Shown here: positions 9,571 to 17,348 of the stretch, one piece after another | How the letters are laid out: each line of letters opens with the position of its first letter | How positions within the stretch are numbered: position 1 is the first letter of the stretch | Origin: Virgibacillus doumboii | GTDB lineage: Bacteria > Bacillota > Bacilli > Bacillales > Amphibacillaceae | Assembly (NCBI RefSeq): GCF_902806455.1 | Contig: NZ_CADCWQ010000001.1 | Span: forward strand, 434,001-498,000 | Direction: 5' to 3' | Length of the DNA: 64,000 nt | Notes under the pieces: model-generated | What the model saw: only the letters and a program-made list of their open reading frames with translations | Databases searched by the model: none | What the model was told of the DNA's origin: nothing | Program-made: the position numbers and the translations under genes

Positions 9571-10314
9571 ATGTCCACCTTCGTTAAAATGGAAAACATC
9601 CAGCACAGCTACAACAAAGAAACCGTATTAAAAGAAGTTAACCTCAACATTCCGGAAGGCCAGCTGTTCGGCTTACTCGGACCATCAGGCTCGGGGAAAA
9701 CGACGATGGTGAAAATTATGATAGGCCTGCTCACTCCCTCGAACGGAACAACCCGCATCGAATCAGAAAAAATGCCATCCTTCAAACAGATGCAAAAGAT
9801 CGGCTACATGGCTCAGTCCGACGCACTCTATAGTGAATTAACAGCAAGGGAGAATCTGCATTTTTTTGCAAGTATCTATAAGATTCCCAAAAAGCAACAG
9901 AAGGAACGTATCGAGGGAGCAGCAAAAATCGTCGATCTCTCCGACCACCTGGACAAAACACTGGAGAAATTTTCAGGGGGGATGAAGCGGCGTATGTCAC
10001 TGGCCATCGCCATCCTGCATCAGCCCAACCTGCTTATCCTTGATGAGCCGACAGTCGGGATTGATCCGGTTCTGCGCGCGTCCATTTGGGATGAACTGCG
10101 GAACATGCAGAAACAGGGTACGACGATTATCATCACTACCCATGTCATGGATGAAGCGGAAAAATGTGATAATCTCGCACTACTGAGAGATGGCCGCATC
10201 ATCGCCCAGGGCAGTCCGGACGCATTAAAAGAAAAAAGCAGTACAGACACATTGGAGGAAGCATTTTTACACTATGGGGGAGGTGCCGAGCATGCGCATT
10301 CAAGCAATCATTAA
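9571..10314 (+). CDS. ABC transporter ATP-binding protein (ABC-2 exporter)
   Basis: A 247-residue ATPase of the drug/antibiotic-exporter (DRA) type. Visible motifs are Walker A GPSGSGKTTMVKIMIG (about 37-52), signature LEKFSGGMKRRMSLA (about 130-144), Walker B LLILDEPTVGID and switch His in IITTHVMDEA. RBS AAAAGGAGG precedes ATG. It would energise the permease encoded next, whose start lies inside its 3' end. Typical substrates are drugs, lipids or bacteriocins; nothing here identifies the substrate. Expression is probably controlled by the palindrome upstream and the TetR gene downstream. Confidence 0.9.
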   Translation: MSTFVKMENIQHSYNKETVLKEVNLNIPEGQLFGLLGPSGSGKTTMVKIMIGLLTPSNGTTRIESEKMPSFKQMQKIGYMAQSDALYSELTARENLHFFASIYKIPKKQQKERIEGAAKIVDLSDHLDKTLEKFSGGMKRRMSLAIAILHQPNLLILDEPTVGIDPVLRASIWDELRNMQKQGTTIIITTHVMDEAEKCDNLALLRDGRIIAQGSPDALKEKSSTDTLEEAFLHYGGGAEHAHSSNH

Positions 10315-11308
10315 ACGCATCATCCAGCAATTTAAACGCGACAAACGAAGCATCGCGCTAATGATGGTCGCACCACTCCTGGTCATGACGCTTTTGTGGC
10401 TTGTACTCGATATGGATCAATACGAACCAACCATCGCAGTCACTGACATTCCGGCACCAATGCAAGATGCACTTGAGGAGCAGGACGCCACCATTCTTGA
10501 AACCGATGAAAGTCATGGGGAATGGGCACTGCAGCATGAAACGGCTGATGCACATCTCGTATTTGAAAAAAAGCAGGCAGAACTGACAATGGAAGGGAGC
10601 AGCCCAAGCGCAACATCGGCCGTGCAGCGTGTTATAAGCGAGGCCGTTAAACAAATCAACCCGAATGCGCCGGAACTAGAAGTGAATTTTCTCCATGGTT
10701 CATCCAACCTGAATTTATTTGACCAGACCGGCTCTGTTTTAATCGGATTTTTTGTATTCTTTTTCGTATTTATCATCGGCGGTGTATCATTTCTTCGGGA
10801 ACGAACACAGGGAACGCTCGAACGCTTGCTGGCAACCCCGCTGAAGCGCTGGGAAATTGTTGCCGGCTACCTGCTCGGATTCGGTATTTTTATCATCATC
10901 CAATCAATCATTATCGCAGCCTTTTCCATTTATGTGCTCGGCATCTACATGGAAGGGTCGTTCGCCGCGGTGCTGGTGATCACATTCCTGCTCGCAATCA
11001 CAGCACTAAGTCTTAGCACATTGCTGTCAGCCTATGCCAAAAACGAATTTCAGATGTTCCAGTTTATCCCGGTTGTTATTATTCCACAGGTATTCTTTTC
11101 CGGTTTGTTCCCGACCGAATCGGTAGAGTGGATTAATGCCATCGGACAAATTATGCCGCTGACGTATGGAGCAGAAGCGTTGAAGGCAATCATGATACAA
11201 GGCGAAGGACTGTCCGATGTTATCGTAAACATCGCTTATTTAATCGGCTTTTCAGCAGCATTTATTTTGCTGAATATCATCGCACTGAAACGCCACCGCA
11301 CATTATAA
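10292..11308 (+). CDS. ABC-2 type transporter permease
   Basis: A 338-residue permease: one N-terminal membrane helix (MMVAPLLVMTLLWLVLD), an extracytoplasmic domain of about 130 residues, then five helices, with the ABC-2 motif FLRERTQGTLERLLATPLKR between the second and third. An ATG 18 bases further upstream is in frame, but GGGGGAGGTG just before the inner ATG makes that the better start. It overlaps the ATPase gene by 23 bases, so the two are translationally coupled. It forms the channel of the exporter. Confidence 0.88.
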   Translation: MRIQAIIKRIIQQFKRDKRSIALMMVAPLLVMTLLWLVLDMDQYEPTIAVTDIPAPMQDALEEQDATILETDESHGEWALQHETADAHLVFEKKQAELTMEGSSPSATSAVQRVISEAVKQINPNAPELEVNFLHGSSNLNLFDQTGSVLIGFFVFFFVFIIGGVSFLRERTQGTLERLLATPLKRWEIVAGYLLGFGIFIIIQSIIIAAFSIYVLGIYMEGSFAAVLVITFLLAITALSLSTLLSAYAKNEFQMFQFIPVVIIPQVFFSGLFPTESVEWINAIGQIMPLTYGAEALKAIMIQGEGLSDVIVNIAYLIGFSAAFILLNIIALKRHRTL

Positions 11309-11326
11309 ATACAGGGGGCAGCCACC

Positions 11327-11962
11327 ATGTCAGATATGATCGATGCATTACAAAATGAGGGAAATATGACGCCAAAACAAATCGAAATCGTCAGGGCAGC
11401 GATTGAACTGATTTCCGAAAAAGGCTACTACAACACATCAACGAGTGAAATCGCCAAGCGGGCAGGGGTGGCGGAAGGGACAATTTTTCGCCATTACCGT
11501 ACAAAAAAAGACCTGCTCGTTACGATAGTCAAACCGGTTATCGTGAACTTTACAGCACCTCTCTTTGCAAAAAAACTCGTTGATCAGGTTTTCCAGGAAG
11601 ATTATAAACACTTTGAGGACCTGCTTTACGCGTTTATTAAAAATCGTTTTGAATTTGCACAGGCTAATATCCCGCTGCTGAAAATTCTTTTGCAGGAATT
11701 GGCGTTTCATCCGGAGATACAGGAAGCTTTCAAGCGTGCTTTTCTGGAAAACGTATATCCTGCACTCAATAAGACACTTGATTTTTATAAAGAAAAAGGG
11801 GAACTGCAGAATCTGCCGAACGAAACCATCATTCGTGGAATGGCCCCCATAGCAATGGGATTCATCATAAACCGCTTCATCATTCAACCGGATAAAGACT
11901 GGGACGACGAAGCGGAAATCAAGCAAACGATTAAAACGATTATGAACGGAATTGGGACATAA
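11327..11962 (+). CDS. TetR/AcrR-family regulator
   Basis: A 211-residue repressor with an N-terminal helix-turn-helix (STSEIAKRAGVAEGTIFRHY at about 42-61) and a helical C-terminal domain of unknown ligand. It is the third gene of the exporter operon, 18 bases after the permease stop, with RBS AGGGGGC. It most likely controls its own operon through the TGAGT/ACTCA palindrome near the promoter. Its position after rather than before the transport genes is common for such self-limiting units. Confidence 0.85.
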   Translation: MSDMIDALQNEGNMTPKQIEIVRAAIELISEKGYYNTSTSEIAKRAGVAEGTIFRHYRTKKDLLVTIVKPVIVNFTAPLFAKKLVDQVFQEDYKHFEDLLYAFIKNRFEFAQANIPLLKILLQELAFHPEIQEAFKRAFLENVYPALNKTLDFYKEKGELQNLPNETIIRGMAPIAMGFIINRFIIQPDKDWDDEAEIKQTIKTIMNGIGT

Positions 11963-11990
11963 GACCAGGGTTGGTCCAGGGGTGGTCCAA

Positions 11991-12040
11991 GGGGACAGGG
12001 CCCGCGGTCCACCATAGTGCGGCCCAGGGTTCCTGTCCCC
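11991..12040. repeat. GC-rich imperfect inverted repeat
   Basis: Arms GGGGACAGG and CCTGTCCCC are 32 bases apart, with a second nested pairing (GGGCCCGC with GCGGCCC). Just upstream the sequence repeats GGTGGTCC-like words. It lies between two convergent genes and is more GC-rich than either. It may be a degenerate small palindromic element; no target duplication or gene was seen. Confidence 0.4.
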
Positions 12041-12054
12041 ATGGTTCAAAAAAA

Positions 12055-12081
12055 GCGCACCAGCTGTCTTAGCCGGTGCGC
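12055..12081 (-). terminator. Terminator of the aldolase gene
   Basis: GCGCACC(A)GC pairs with GC(C)GGTGCGC across a TGTCTTA loop. On the minus strand it is followed by T7, 16 bases after the aldolase stop. It may also slow the convergent TetR transcript. Confidence 0.8.
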
Positions 12082-12097
12082 CATTCATTTATATTTA

Positions 12098-12982
12098 TTA
12101 AATCGAAGCCTGATAAATAGATTCCACTGCTTCGTCAAGCTCTTTATTGAATTCCTCATCTGTCTGGTTGGCATTCAAATCCTGCGTCAACGCGCGTGAG
12201 AAGCTTGCGATAAGTCCATTATTTTCTTTCAGCTTTTCATTCGCTTCTTCTGTGGCATAACCACCGGAAAGTGCAACAACACGAACAACTTTCGGATGCT
12301 CAATCAGTTCTTTATACAAATTAGCAACTGTTGGAATAGTCAACTTCAGCATCACATACTCGTCTTGTCCTAAGTTATCTAGATGGCTCTGAATTTCTGC
12401 CTTCAACAGTTCTTCACATTTTTCTTTTTCCGGACTGTTAATATCCACTTCCGGTTCAATAATCGGTACGAGACCGGCATCAATGATTTTTTTGCCGACT
12501 TCAAATTGCTGGTCGACAACGGCTTTGATGCCTTCAGGATTTGCTTCCTTAATAACAGAGCGCATCTTCGTTCCAAAGATATGACGCTCATTTGCGCGTT
12601 TCAATGTATCATCCAGGTCGTTGATCGGCTTCATCAGCTGCACGCCATTTGATTCATCGGCAAGGCCTTTATCCACTTTCAGAAATGGAACAACGCCTTT
12701 TTTCTCAGCCAAATAATCACCTGTGTACATTCCTTCAATTTCGCGGTCCATTGTTTGTTCAAACAGAATAGCACCGATGATACGATCGGAATTGAAAGCA
12801 GGGGATGTGATGATTCGCGTGCGCATTCCGTGTACCAAATCAAACATTTCATCCTCGCTGGAATATTGATCTTCTGAAACGCCATATAGGGCCAGTGCTT
12901 TTGGTGTACTCCCGCCACTCTGGTCCAGCGCTGCAATAAATCCATCTCCGTTTTTCATTTGTTCAAAGTGTTTTTGATTCAT
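12098..12982 (-). CDS. fda: Class I fructose-1,6-bisphosphate aldolase
   Basis: A 294-residue glycolytic/gluconeogenic enzyme that interconverts fructose-1,6-bisphosphate with glyceraldehyde-3-phosphate and dihydroxyacetone phosphate by a metal-independent Schiff base. It resembles staphylococcal FdaB in length and motifs: [15 protein letters not shown] near residue 16, [12 protein letters not shown] near 170, and the presumed Schiff-base Lys213 in [18 protein letters not shown] precedes ATG. It is a single-gene unit with its own terminator, and a TACAAT-like -10 box lies about 90 bases upstream. Confidence 0.93.
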   Translation of the reverse strand: MNQKHFEQMKNGDGFIAALDQSGGSTPKALALYGVSEDQYSSEDEMFDLVHGMRTRIITSPAFNSDRIIGAILFEQTMDREIEGMYTGDYLAEKKGVVPFLKVDKGLADESNGVQLMKPINDLDDTLKRANERHIFGTKMRSVIKEANPEGIKAVVDQQFEVGKKIIDAGLVPIIEPEVDINSPEKEKCEELLKAEIQSHLDNLGQDEYVMLKLTIPTVANLYKELIEHPKVVRVVALSGGYATEEANEKLKENNGLIASFSRALTQDLNANQTDEEFNKELDEAVESIYQASI

Positions 12983-13288
12983 TTAAGACACTCCTTTATT
13001 GTAATAAAATTACCTTTATCCGCTTAAGGCAAAATATGTATCTAGGCATAAGCGATTTTTCATTTATATTGTACCATGAATGGAGATTAGGATATAGTCT
13101 GAGGCATAATTTTTGATATCAGCGGATCTTATGGCCGATAAATCGACGGACTGCAGCAGATAATACGAATGATAAAGCAATTTGTCATTTCCCGGGAAAT
13201 AATTTGACAATATTTATCACTGAAGGAAAATCGTGTCTCATTCATAAAAAATCTGTAGCAGAGGACAGATATTGCGACATACGATTGC

Positions 13289-13468
13289 AAAACATCCGCC
13301 ACAGAGAGAAAGCATCATCCCGACAGTAAGAACATCAGCCCGAGAACAGAAACATCAGCCCCACAGGCAAAACATCATCCCGAGAGCAGAAACATCAGCT
13401 CCACAGAAAAAACATCAGCCCGGTAGCAAGAATATCATCCCTACAGAGAAAACATCCGCCCGACAACC
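13289..13468. repeat. Degenerate 20-bp tandem array, 9 units
   Basis: Nine consecutive 20-base units follow the pattern (R)AAACATCMKCCCSACAGMR, for example AAAACATCATCCCGAGAGCA and GAAACATCAGCTCCACAGAA. Register is kept exactly at 20 bases although about a quarter of positions vary. A 76-codon frame runs through it only because the unit lacks stops in that phase; it is not a convincing gene. The array fills most of the 568-base gap 12983-13550, which otherwise holds the aldolase leader and a terminator. Confidence 0.88.
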
Positions 13469-13506
13469 CGAGGGGACAAGCACCGCCTCCCCAAACAAAT
13501 AAAAAA

Positions 13507-13530
13507 GCGCACCGACCTCAGCCGGCGCGC
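13507..13530 (-). terminator. Terminator of the subunit c-like gene
   Basis: Minus strand GCGCGCCGGC, loop of about 5 bases, GTCGGTGCGC (imperfect), then T6; 21 bases after the stop codon. Confidence 0.7.
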
Positions 13531-13550
13531 CATTCTTCCTCTCGAAAAAA

Positions 13551-13955
13551 TCAAGGTGCCATCATAAACAACCCCACAATCGAAACAAGCGGAATGGCCA
13601 TAGCCATCGGTGTCCCGATCCTGGCAAAACTGTTGACTGCAGCTTTTGACTCCGCATCAGTATTCACTGCCCGTTGCAATGTCATAAAGAAAACGGCAAT
13701 CACCATCAACACGATGACAAGCAACCCCGGTATGTACAATTCACTCGTGCTATCCACCGTTGTCATGTTCACCATGCCAAAAACGATTAGCAGAATCGGA
13801 ATCGCCTCACTGATCGCAACCCCGATAAAAAATTTCGTCTGTACTTTTTCCAGCTGATCCGGATTTTCCCGGATCTTTTCCAGGTTCATTTTAAAAAGAA
13901 CCATGATCGGAATAAGCGCAAGTACGGACGCTGCAACAAATATGTAAGCCCCCAT
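13551..13955 (-). CDS. Four-helix membrane protein resembling F0 ATP synthase subunit c
   Basis: A 134-residue membrane protein. Helices are at about 2-21, 41-62, 73-93 and 111-131. Helices 1-2 with their polar loop (LEKIRENPDQLEKVQTKFF) and the segment FFIGVAISEAIPILLIVFGM closely resemble AtpE, with Glu50 where AtpE carries its ion-binding carboxylate. Two extra helices follow, so it is about twice the usual length and it lies outside an atp operon. Start chosen at this Met because GAGAGGAGGTAG lies just upstream; a longer frame would place that RBS inside the coding region. Role unknown; ion binding is speculative. Confidence 0.6.
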   Translation of the reverse strand: MGAYIFVAASVLALIPIMVLFKMNLEKIRENPDQLEKVQTKFFIGVAISEAIPILLIVFGMVNMTTVDSTSELYIPGLLVIVLMVIAVFFMTLQRAVNTDAESKAAVNSFARIGTPMAMAIPLVSIVGLFMMAP

Positions 13956-14025
13956 AAAACTACCTCCTCTCAATATTTACCATCTAAAATTATACGACAG
14001 CAACACAAACCCTTCAACAAAGGAT

Positions 14026-14055
14026 TTGCTCCATCCACCACACATTCGATATAAT
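14026..14055 (+). promoter_or_regulatory. Candidate sigma-A promoter of tagO
   Basis: TTGCTC, 18-bp spacer, TATAAT, ending 53 bases before the tagO start codon. Confidence 0.5.
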
Positions 14056-14108
14056 TTAAGACAATTACCCAGCAAAGTCCGACAAGAAGTATATATAGGA
14101 GAAAATTT

Positions 14109-15185
14109 ATGATAAATTATACCGACCTGGCGATTGCCTTTTTCATCGCGCTTATCGCCACGTTTCTTTTAACATATCCGGTAAAAAAACTCGCGATCAA
14201 GTGGGGCGTCGTTGACCTGCCGAATCATCGCAAAATACATAAAAAAGTGACACCAAGGTTAGGCGGACTAGCCATTTTTCTTGGTGTTTTTTTGGGTGGC
14301 CTTTATTTGCAGCCGCACCATGAGCATCTGCCGGAAATCATCCTGGGCGCAATCGTCATTCTCATCACAGGCGCCCTCGACGACCGATACGATATACGGC
14401 CCGTCATCAAACTCTCCGGTCAGTTGATTGCATCATCATTCCTGATCTCATCCGGACTGATCATTGACAAAATCACACTCCCATTCATCGGAATGGTTGA
14501 ACTCGGTTTTTTTAGCGTTCTCATTACCGTACTATGGGTCGTTGGTATAACGAACGCAATTAACCTGATCGACGGACTGGATGGCCTCGCAACAGGGGTC
14601 ACGACGATTGCGCTGACGAGCATGTTCATCATGGCACTCATTGACACGCAAATCCTGGCAGCTTCATTATGTATCATCTTAATCGGTGCCAATCTTGGCT
14701 TTTTATATCATAATTTTTACCCGGCAAAAATTTATATGGGGGACTCCGGTTCAAATTTTCTTGGTTACGCGATTGCTGTCGTGTCAGTGGTCGGCCTATT
14801 CAAAAATATCGCCCTGTTCAGTTTCATCATTCCGATTATTGTCCTGGCCGTGCCGATTTTCGACACCTTGTTCGCGATTGCCCGACGTGCTTACAATAAG
14901 GAAAATATTATGATGCCTGACAACAAGCACATTCATTACCAGCTGCTCGCAGCAGGTTTCAGCCACCGGAAAACCGTCCTGATCATCTACGCATTCAGTG
15001 CGCTTTTCGGAACGATGGCTGTATTATTTTCCTATGCAAGCCTGACTACATCATTCATTATTACATTTTTCGTACTCGTACTGTTGCATATTTTTGCTGA
15101 GATTGGTGGTCTCGTTATGGGTGGGAAGAAGCCGATTCTTGATACGATGAAAAAAATATTTAAACGAAGGGAGAAAGATAAGTAA
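14109..15185 (+). CDS. tagO: Undecaprenyl-phosphate GlcNAc-1-phosphate transferase (TagO/WecA family)
   Basis: A 358-residue polytopic enzyme that moves GlcNAc-1-phosphate from UDP-GlcNAc onto undecaprenyl phosphate, the first committed step of wall teichoic acid and related polymers. Motifs: VDLPNHRKIHKKVTPRLGG (about 36-54), GALDDRYDIRP (about 88-98), NAINLIDGLDGLATG (about 150-164) and YMGDSGSNFLGY, with the Asp pairs of the active site, plus cytoplasmic HIHYQLLAAGFSHRKT. It stands alone, 5 kb before the polymer region. A second family member lies at 43.8 kb. RBS TAGGAG precedes ATG. Confidence 0.88.
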   Translation: MINYTDLAIAFFIALIATFLLTYPVKKLAIKWGVVDLPNHRKIHKKVTPRLGGLAIFLGVFLGGLYLQPHHEHLPEIILGAIVILITGALDDRYDIRPVIKLSGQLIASSFLISSGLIIDKITLPFIGMVELGFFSVLITVLWVVGITNAINLIDGLDGLATGVTTIALTSMFIMALIDTQILAASLCIILIGANLGFLYHNFYPAKIYMGDSGSNFLGYAIAVVSVVGLFKNIALFSFIIPIIVLAVPIFDTLFAIARRAYNKENIMMPDNKHIHYQLLAAGFSHRKTVLIIYAFSALFGTMAVLFSYASLTTSFIITFFVLVLLHIFAEIGGLVMGGKKPILDTMKKIFKRREKDK

Positions 15186-15224
15186 TGTTCTGCGATAATG
15201 CATTATAATATTTCTAATAAATCT

Positions 15225-15284
15225 AGTTTCGAGCTCTAGCGCTAATTTTGCAGCTCTAACCACATAGTTTCGAGTTCTCACTCC
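15225..15284. repeat. Short degenerate 20-bp array, 3 units
   Basis: Three units of exactly 20 bases (AGTTTCGAGCTCTAGCGCTA, then ATTTTGCAGCTCTAACCACA, then TAGTTTCGAGTTCTCACTCC) lie between tagO and the broken permease. The last unit ends where recognisable permease coding begins, so the array marks the deletion point. Confidence 0.65.
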
Positions 15285-16060
15285 AGGCCTACATACCGTA
15301 CAAAAAAATAGAACGTTATCTGTCCGAAAGCAATCAGCTGATCGGAATCCTTGCAGCATTATTGTTTGCCTTCATCACACCATTTTGTTCCTGCTCAACG
15401 ATTCCGGTCGTGGTAACCATGCTGCGAAAAAATTTGTCGTTCCAGATTGTCATGATATTTCTCTTTGCGTCACCAGTTCTCGACCCTACCATCCTCACGC
15501 TGATGGGCGTCATCCTTGGATGGAAAGTTGCATTGATTTATACCATCGTGACAGCAATCGCTTCCGTCATAATCGGGTTTTCCCTGAGCAAGCTCAAGTT
15601 TGAACGTTATGTAAAGAATGTTGTGATAACGGGATACGAAGCGGAAACCAAACAATTTAACTGGAGAGGAGCGTGGGACGAAACGATAGCACTTATGAAA
15701 AGTGTTTTTCCCTACCTGATTATTGGGGCAGCAATCTGCGCCATCATTCATGGACTGGTCCCGACCGAATGGATTACCCAGTGGCTTGGAAAAGAAATAT
15801 GGTGGATCGTACCAATCGCCGCTATTATCGGAATTCCACTATACATCCGCCTATCAAGCATGATCCCCATTTCACACGTATTCATCATGAAAGGAATGGC
15901 GCTTGGCCCGGTGATGGCAATGATGATCAGTTCAGCCGGGGCCAGCCTGCCGGAACTTATTTTACTGAAATCCATCTTCCAAAAACAGCTGGTAGCCGCA
16001 TTCGTTGTCTCCGTCATATCCATGGCAACAATATCCGGATTTTTCTTTTACCTGGTTTAA
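15285..16060 (+). pseudogene. 5'-truncated YraQ/ArsP-type permease
   Basis: The frame carries a typical YraQ/DUF318 permease from YIPYKKIERYLSESNQ onward, including the hallmark TPFCSCSTIPVV, LASPVLDPTILTLMG-like helix, and the C-terminal SSMIPISHVFIMKGMALGP and SSAGASLPELILL. The N-terminal part with the first membrane helices is absent: reading upstream in frame, permease-like residues stop at a 20-bp repeat array and a stop codon follows at 15257. A TTG at 15362 could start a 232-residue product but would lack the first helices. Family members handle arsenicals or other soft-metal or thiol compounds. Likely non-functional or altered; confidence in the truncation is good. Confidence 0.72.
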
Positions 16061-16077
16061 TAAGGGAGGTGAGGTTA

Positions 16078-16179
16078 ATGAAGCAATTGATTGTAAAAAT
16101 CTTCAAAGGAGATAATAAAGAAAGCTGCTGTGAAGTGAAAATCACGGAGGTAAAAGGGGAAACTTGCTGCTCTAAATAA
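16078..16179 (+). CDS. 33-residue CC-motif putative metal-binding protein
   Basis: A small basic-acidic protein, MKQLIVKIFKGDNKESCCEV then KITEVKGETCCSK, with two Cys-Cys pairs. AAGGGAGGTGAGG just upstream is an excellent RBS, and the gene starts 17 bases after the permease stop. Tiny proteins of this type with paired Cys motifs occur next to YraQ-type permeases and thiol/arsenic genes in Firmicutes, where metal or thiol binding is presumed. It is intact while its partner permease is truncated. Function is inferred from Cys pattern and neighbour only. Confidence 0.6.
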   Translation: MKQLIVKIFKGDNKESCCEVKITEVKGETCCSK

Positions 16180-16184
16180 ATAAA

Positions 16185-16217
16185 CAGGAGGGCTTTGCGC
16201 AAAATTAAACCCTCCTG
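16185..16217 (-). terminator. Terminator of the toxin-antitoxin-like trio
   Basis: CAGGAGGG pairs with CCCTCCTG across 17 bases. On the minus strand TTTATTTATTT follows. It separates the CC-motif gene from the convergent trio. Confidence 0.6.
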
Positions 16218-16218
16218 A

Positions 16219-16461
16219 CTATTCCCTCGGCCGCAACCGCTGATAAATATCCACCGGTACCCATCTATTTCCAAAACCTCTTACACGAATCAATCCCGAA
16301 TTCCTTTGAAAAACAATTCTAAGGTCAGCCCGCTGCCCCTGCACTCGTTTGCTTTGAAAATGATACGAATCCCAGCCGGTATAATTCGAAACGAGCTGTG
16401 AACCGTCTACCTGGTCGGTCACCAAAAGATTTAATGACTTCACAACATTTTCCATTGCCAT
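16219..16461 (-). CDS. Unrecognised 80-residue protein, possible toxin of a TA-like operon
   Basis: A basic 80-residue protein. The central part (YHFQSKRVQGQRADLRIVFQ, then LIRVRGFGNRWVPVDIYQRL) has the strand-rich, Arg/His-rich look of small nuclease toxins of the RelE/ParE type, but no family could be named with confidence. It is the last of three tightly packed minus-strand genes. Its ATG follows directly on the TAA of the preceding 43-codon frame and is in the same reading frame, so the two could once have been one 124-residue protein. A second in-frame Met lies two codons later. Start and function uncertain. Confidence 0.5.
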   Translation of the reverse strand: MAMENVVKSLNLLVTDQVDGSQLVSNYTGWDSYHFQSKRVQGQRADLRIVFQRNSGLIRVRGFGNRWVPVDIYQRLRPRE

Positions 16462-16593
16462 TTAAAATTCTAAAGAATCCCTGTAAACATAAGTCATCAG
16501 AAAAACATCATCTGCCAGAGCGTCCGGGTCCATTTGAATCCCTTTGACAGCAGAAACCTCTTTGATCCATTTAATAATTATTTCCTTATTCAT
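16462..16593 (-). CDS. 43-residue ORF in the TA-like operon
   Basis: Encodes MNKEIIIKWIKEVSAVKGIQ, continuing to RDSLEF. Its start overlaps the last 8 bases of the antitoxin-like gene, and its stop is immediately followed, in frame, by the ATG of the 80-residue gene. This is either a genuine small coupled gene or the N-terminal part of a toxin gene split by a nonsense codon. No family recognised. Confidence 0.45.
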   Translation of the reverse strand: MNKEIIIKWIKEVSAVKGIQMDPDALADDVFLMTYVYRDSLEF

Positions 16594-16951
16594 CGTCTAA
16601 TAATTGTTGAAGATAGTTAGCGCGTTTCCGAAAACTATTCTTTCCCTTTTCTGCCAGATCATCACCTTCTGACCAATTATCCATTTCTTTACGTTCCGAC
16701 ATCAGAGTTGATATATGGGCGTTATCCAGTTCCTCTTCCAAAGCATCAATGTAATCCATTACAGCTATATAGGCATCCTTGGACAATAATATTGCAGCAG
16801 TTTTGTTACGGTCAAGCACCTGCATGGAATCCATTTTTTTGAGTGTTTCCTTCCATTCTGTCGACCTGCTCAGCTGGGTCACATTTAAATAGCCATCAAT
16901 CTGAAAACCGCCACGAACTTTTCCAACAGTCTGTAGCATTTGGTTTGACAT
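16586..16951 (-). CDS. Phd/YefM-like antitoxin
   Basis: A 121-residue protein. The segment LDRNKTAAILLSKDAYIAVM (about 59-78) is the typical Phd/YefM strand-helix pattern in which a small DNA-binding fold is followed by an acidic helical tail (here DALEEELDN onward) that wraps the toxin. It is longer than usual Phd proteins (about 80-90 aa). Start chosen at the inner Met because AAAGGAGG precedes it by 12 bases; an upstream in-frame TTG/ATG with its own GGAGGTGG would add 14 residues. It overlaps the next frame by 8 bases. A palindrome at its promoter suggests autorepression. Confidence 0.55.
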   Translation of the reverse strand: MSNQMLQTVGKVRGGFQIDGYLNVTQLSRSTEWKETLKKMDSMQVLDRNKTAAILLSKDAYIAVMDYIDALEEELDNAHISTLMSERKEMDNWSEGDDLAEKGKNSFRKRANYLQQLLDDE

Positions 16952-17008
16952 AGAATGTACGCCTCCTTTAAATTTCAACTTTACCACCTCCATTATATCA
17001 TATTATTA

Positions 17009-17022
17009 CACATATAAATGTG
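17009..17022. promoter_or_regulatory. Candidate operator of the TA-like operon
   Basis: CACATATAAATGTG has perfect CACAT/ATGTG arms. It sits just upstream of a minus-strand TATAAT box (16992-16997), where an antitoxin complex would block RNA polymerase. The surrounding 397-base gap (16952-17348) holds this and the permease promoter; nothing else was recognised. Confidence 0.45.
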
Positions 17023-17279
17023 ATTATATTATGTATTTATTAATGTATTATAGCCTGATTTATAATATGTAAACTTATTAGTTAAAAGTAAATCGTATAC
17101 AACACCCTAATCTGTAAACACTAACTAACAAGTTACCCCTGAGCAAAATCCGACACCAAACACACACCGCATTTCATCACATATCGCCAAATCCTCCCAA
17201 AAAATATCACCACAGAAAACCAACAGCAAATATCGCCAAAATAATCCCGCAAACCTGCATAATGCCAGTAATATGAATT

Positions 17280-17308
17280 TTGCGAATAAAGACGATTTTT
17301 GATATAAA
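17280..17308 (+). promoter_or_regulatory. Sigma-A promoter of the APC permease gene
   Basis: TTGCGA, 17-bp spacer, TATAAA, 41 bases before the start codon. Confidence 0.55.
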
Positions 17309-17348
17309 AGGGTAGTGTATAAAAAAAGAACACAGAAGGAGACGAAGC

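Noticed and set aside
11438..12088. 216-codon minus-strand frame
   Set aside because: Antisense to the TetR gene and passing through a palindrome and terminator.
13272..13502. 76-codon frame HPPQRESIIPTVRTS and onward
   Set aside because: It is the translation of the degenerate 20-bp array, with no RBS and biased composition.
15673..16179. 168-codon frame across the permease 3' part
   Set aside because: Out-of-frame shadow of the permease; only its last 33 codons, with their own RBS, form a plausible gene.
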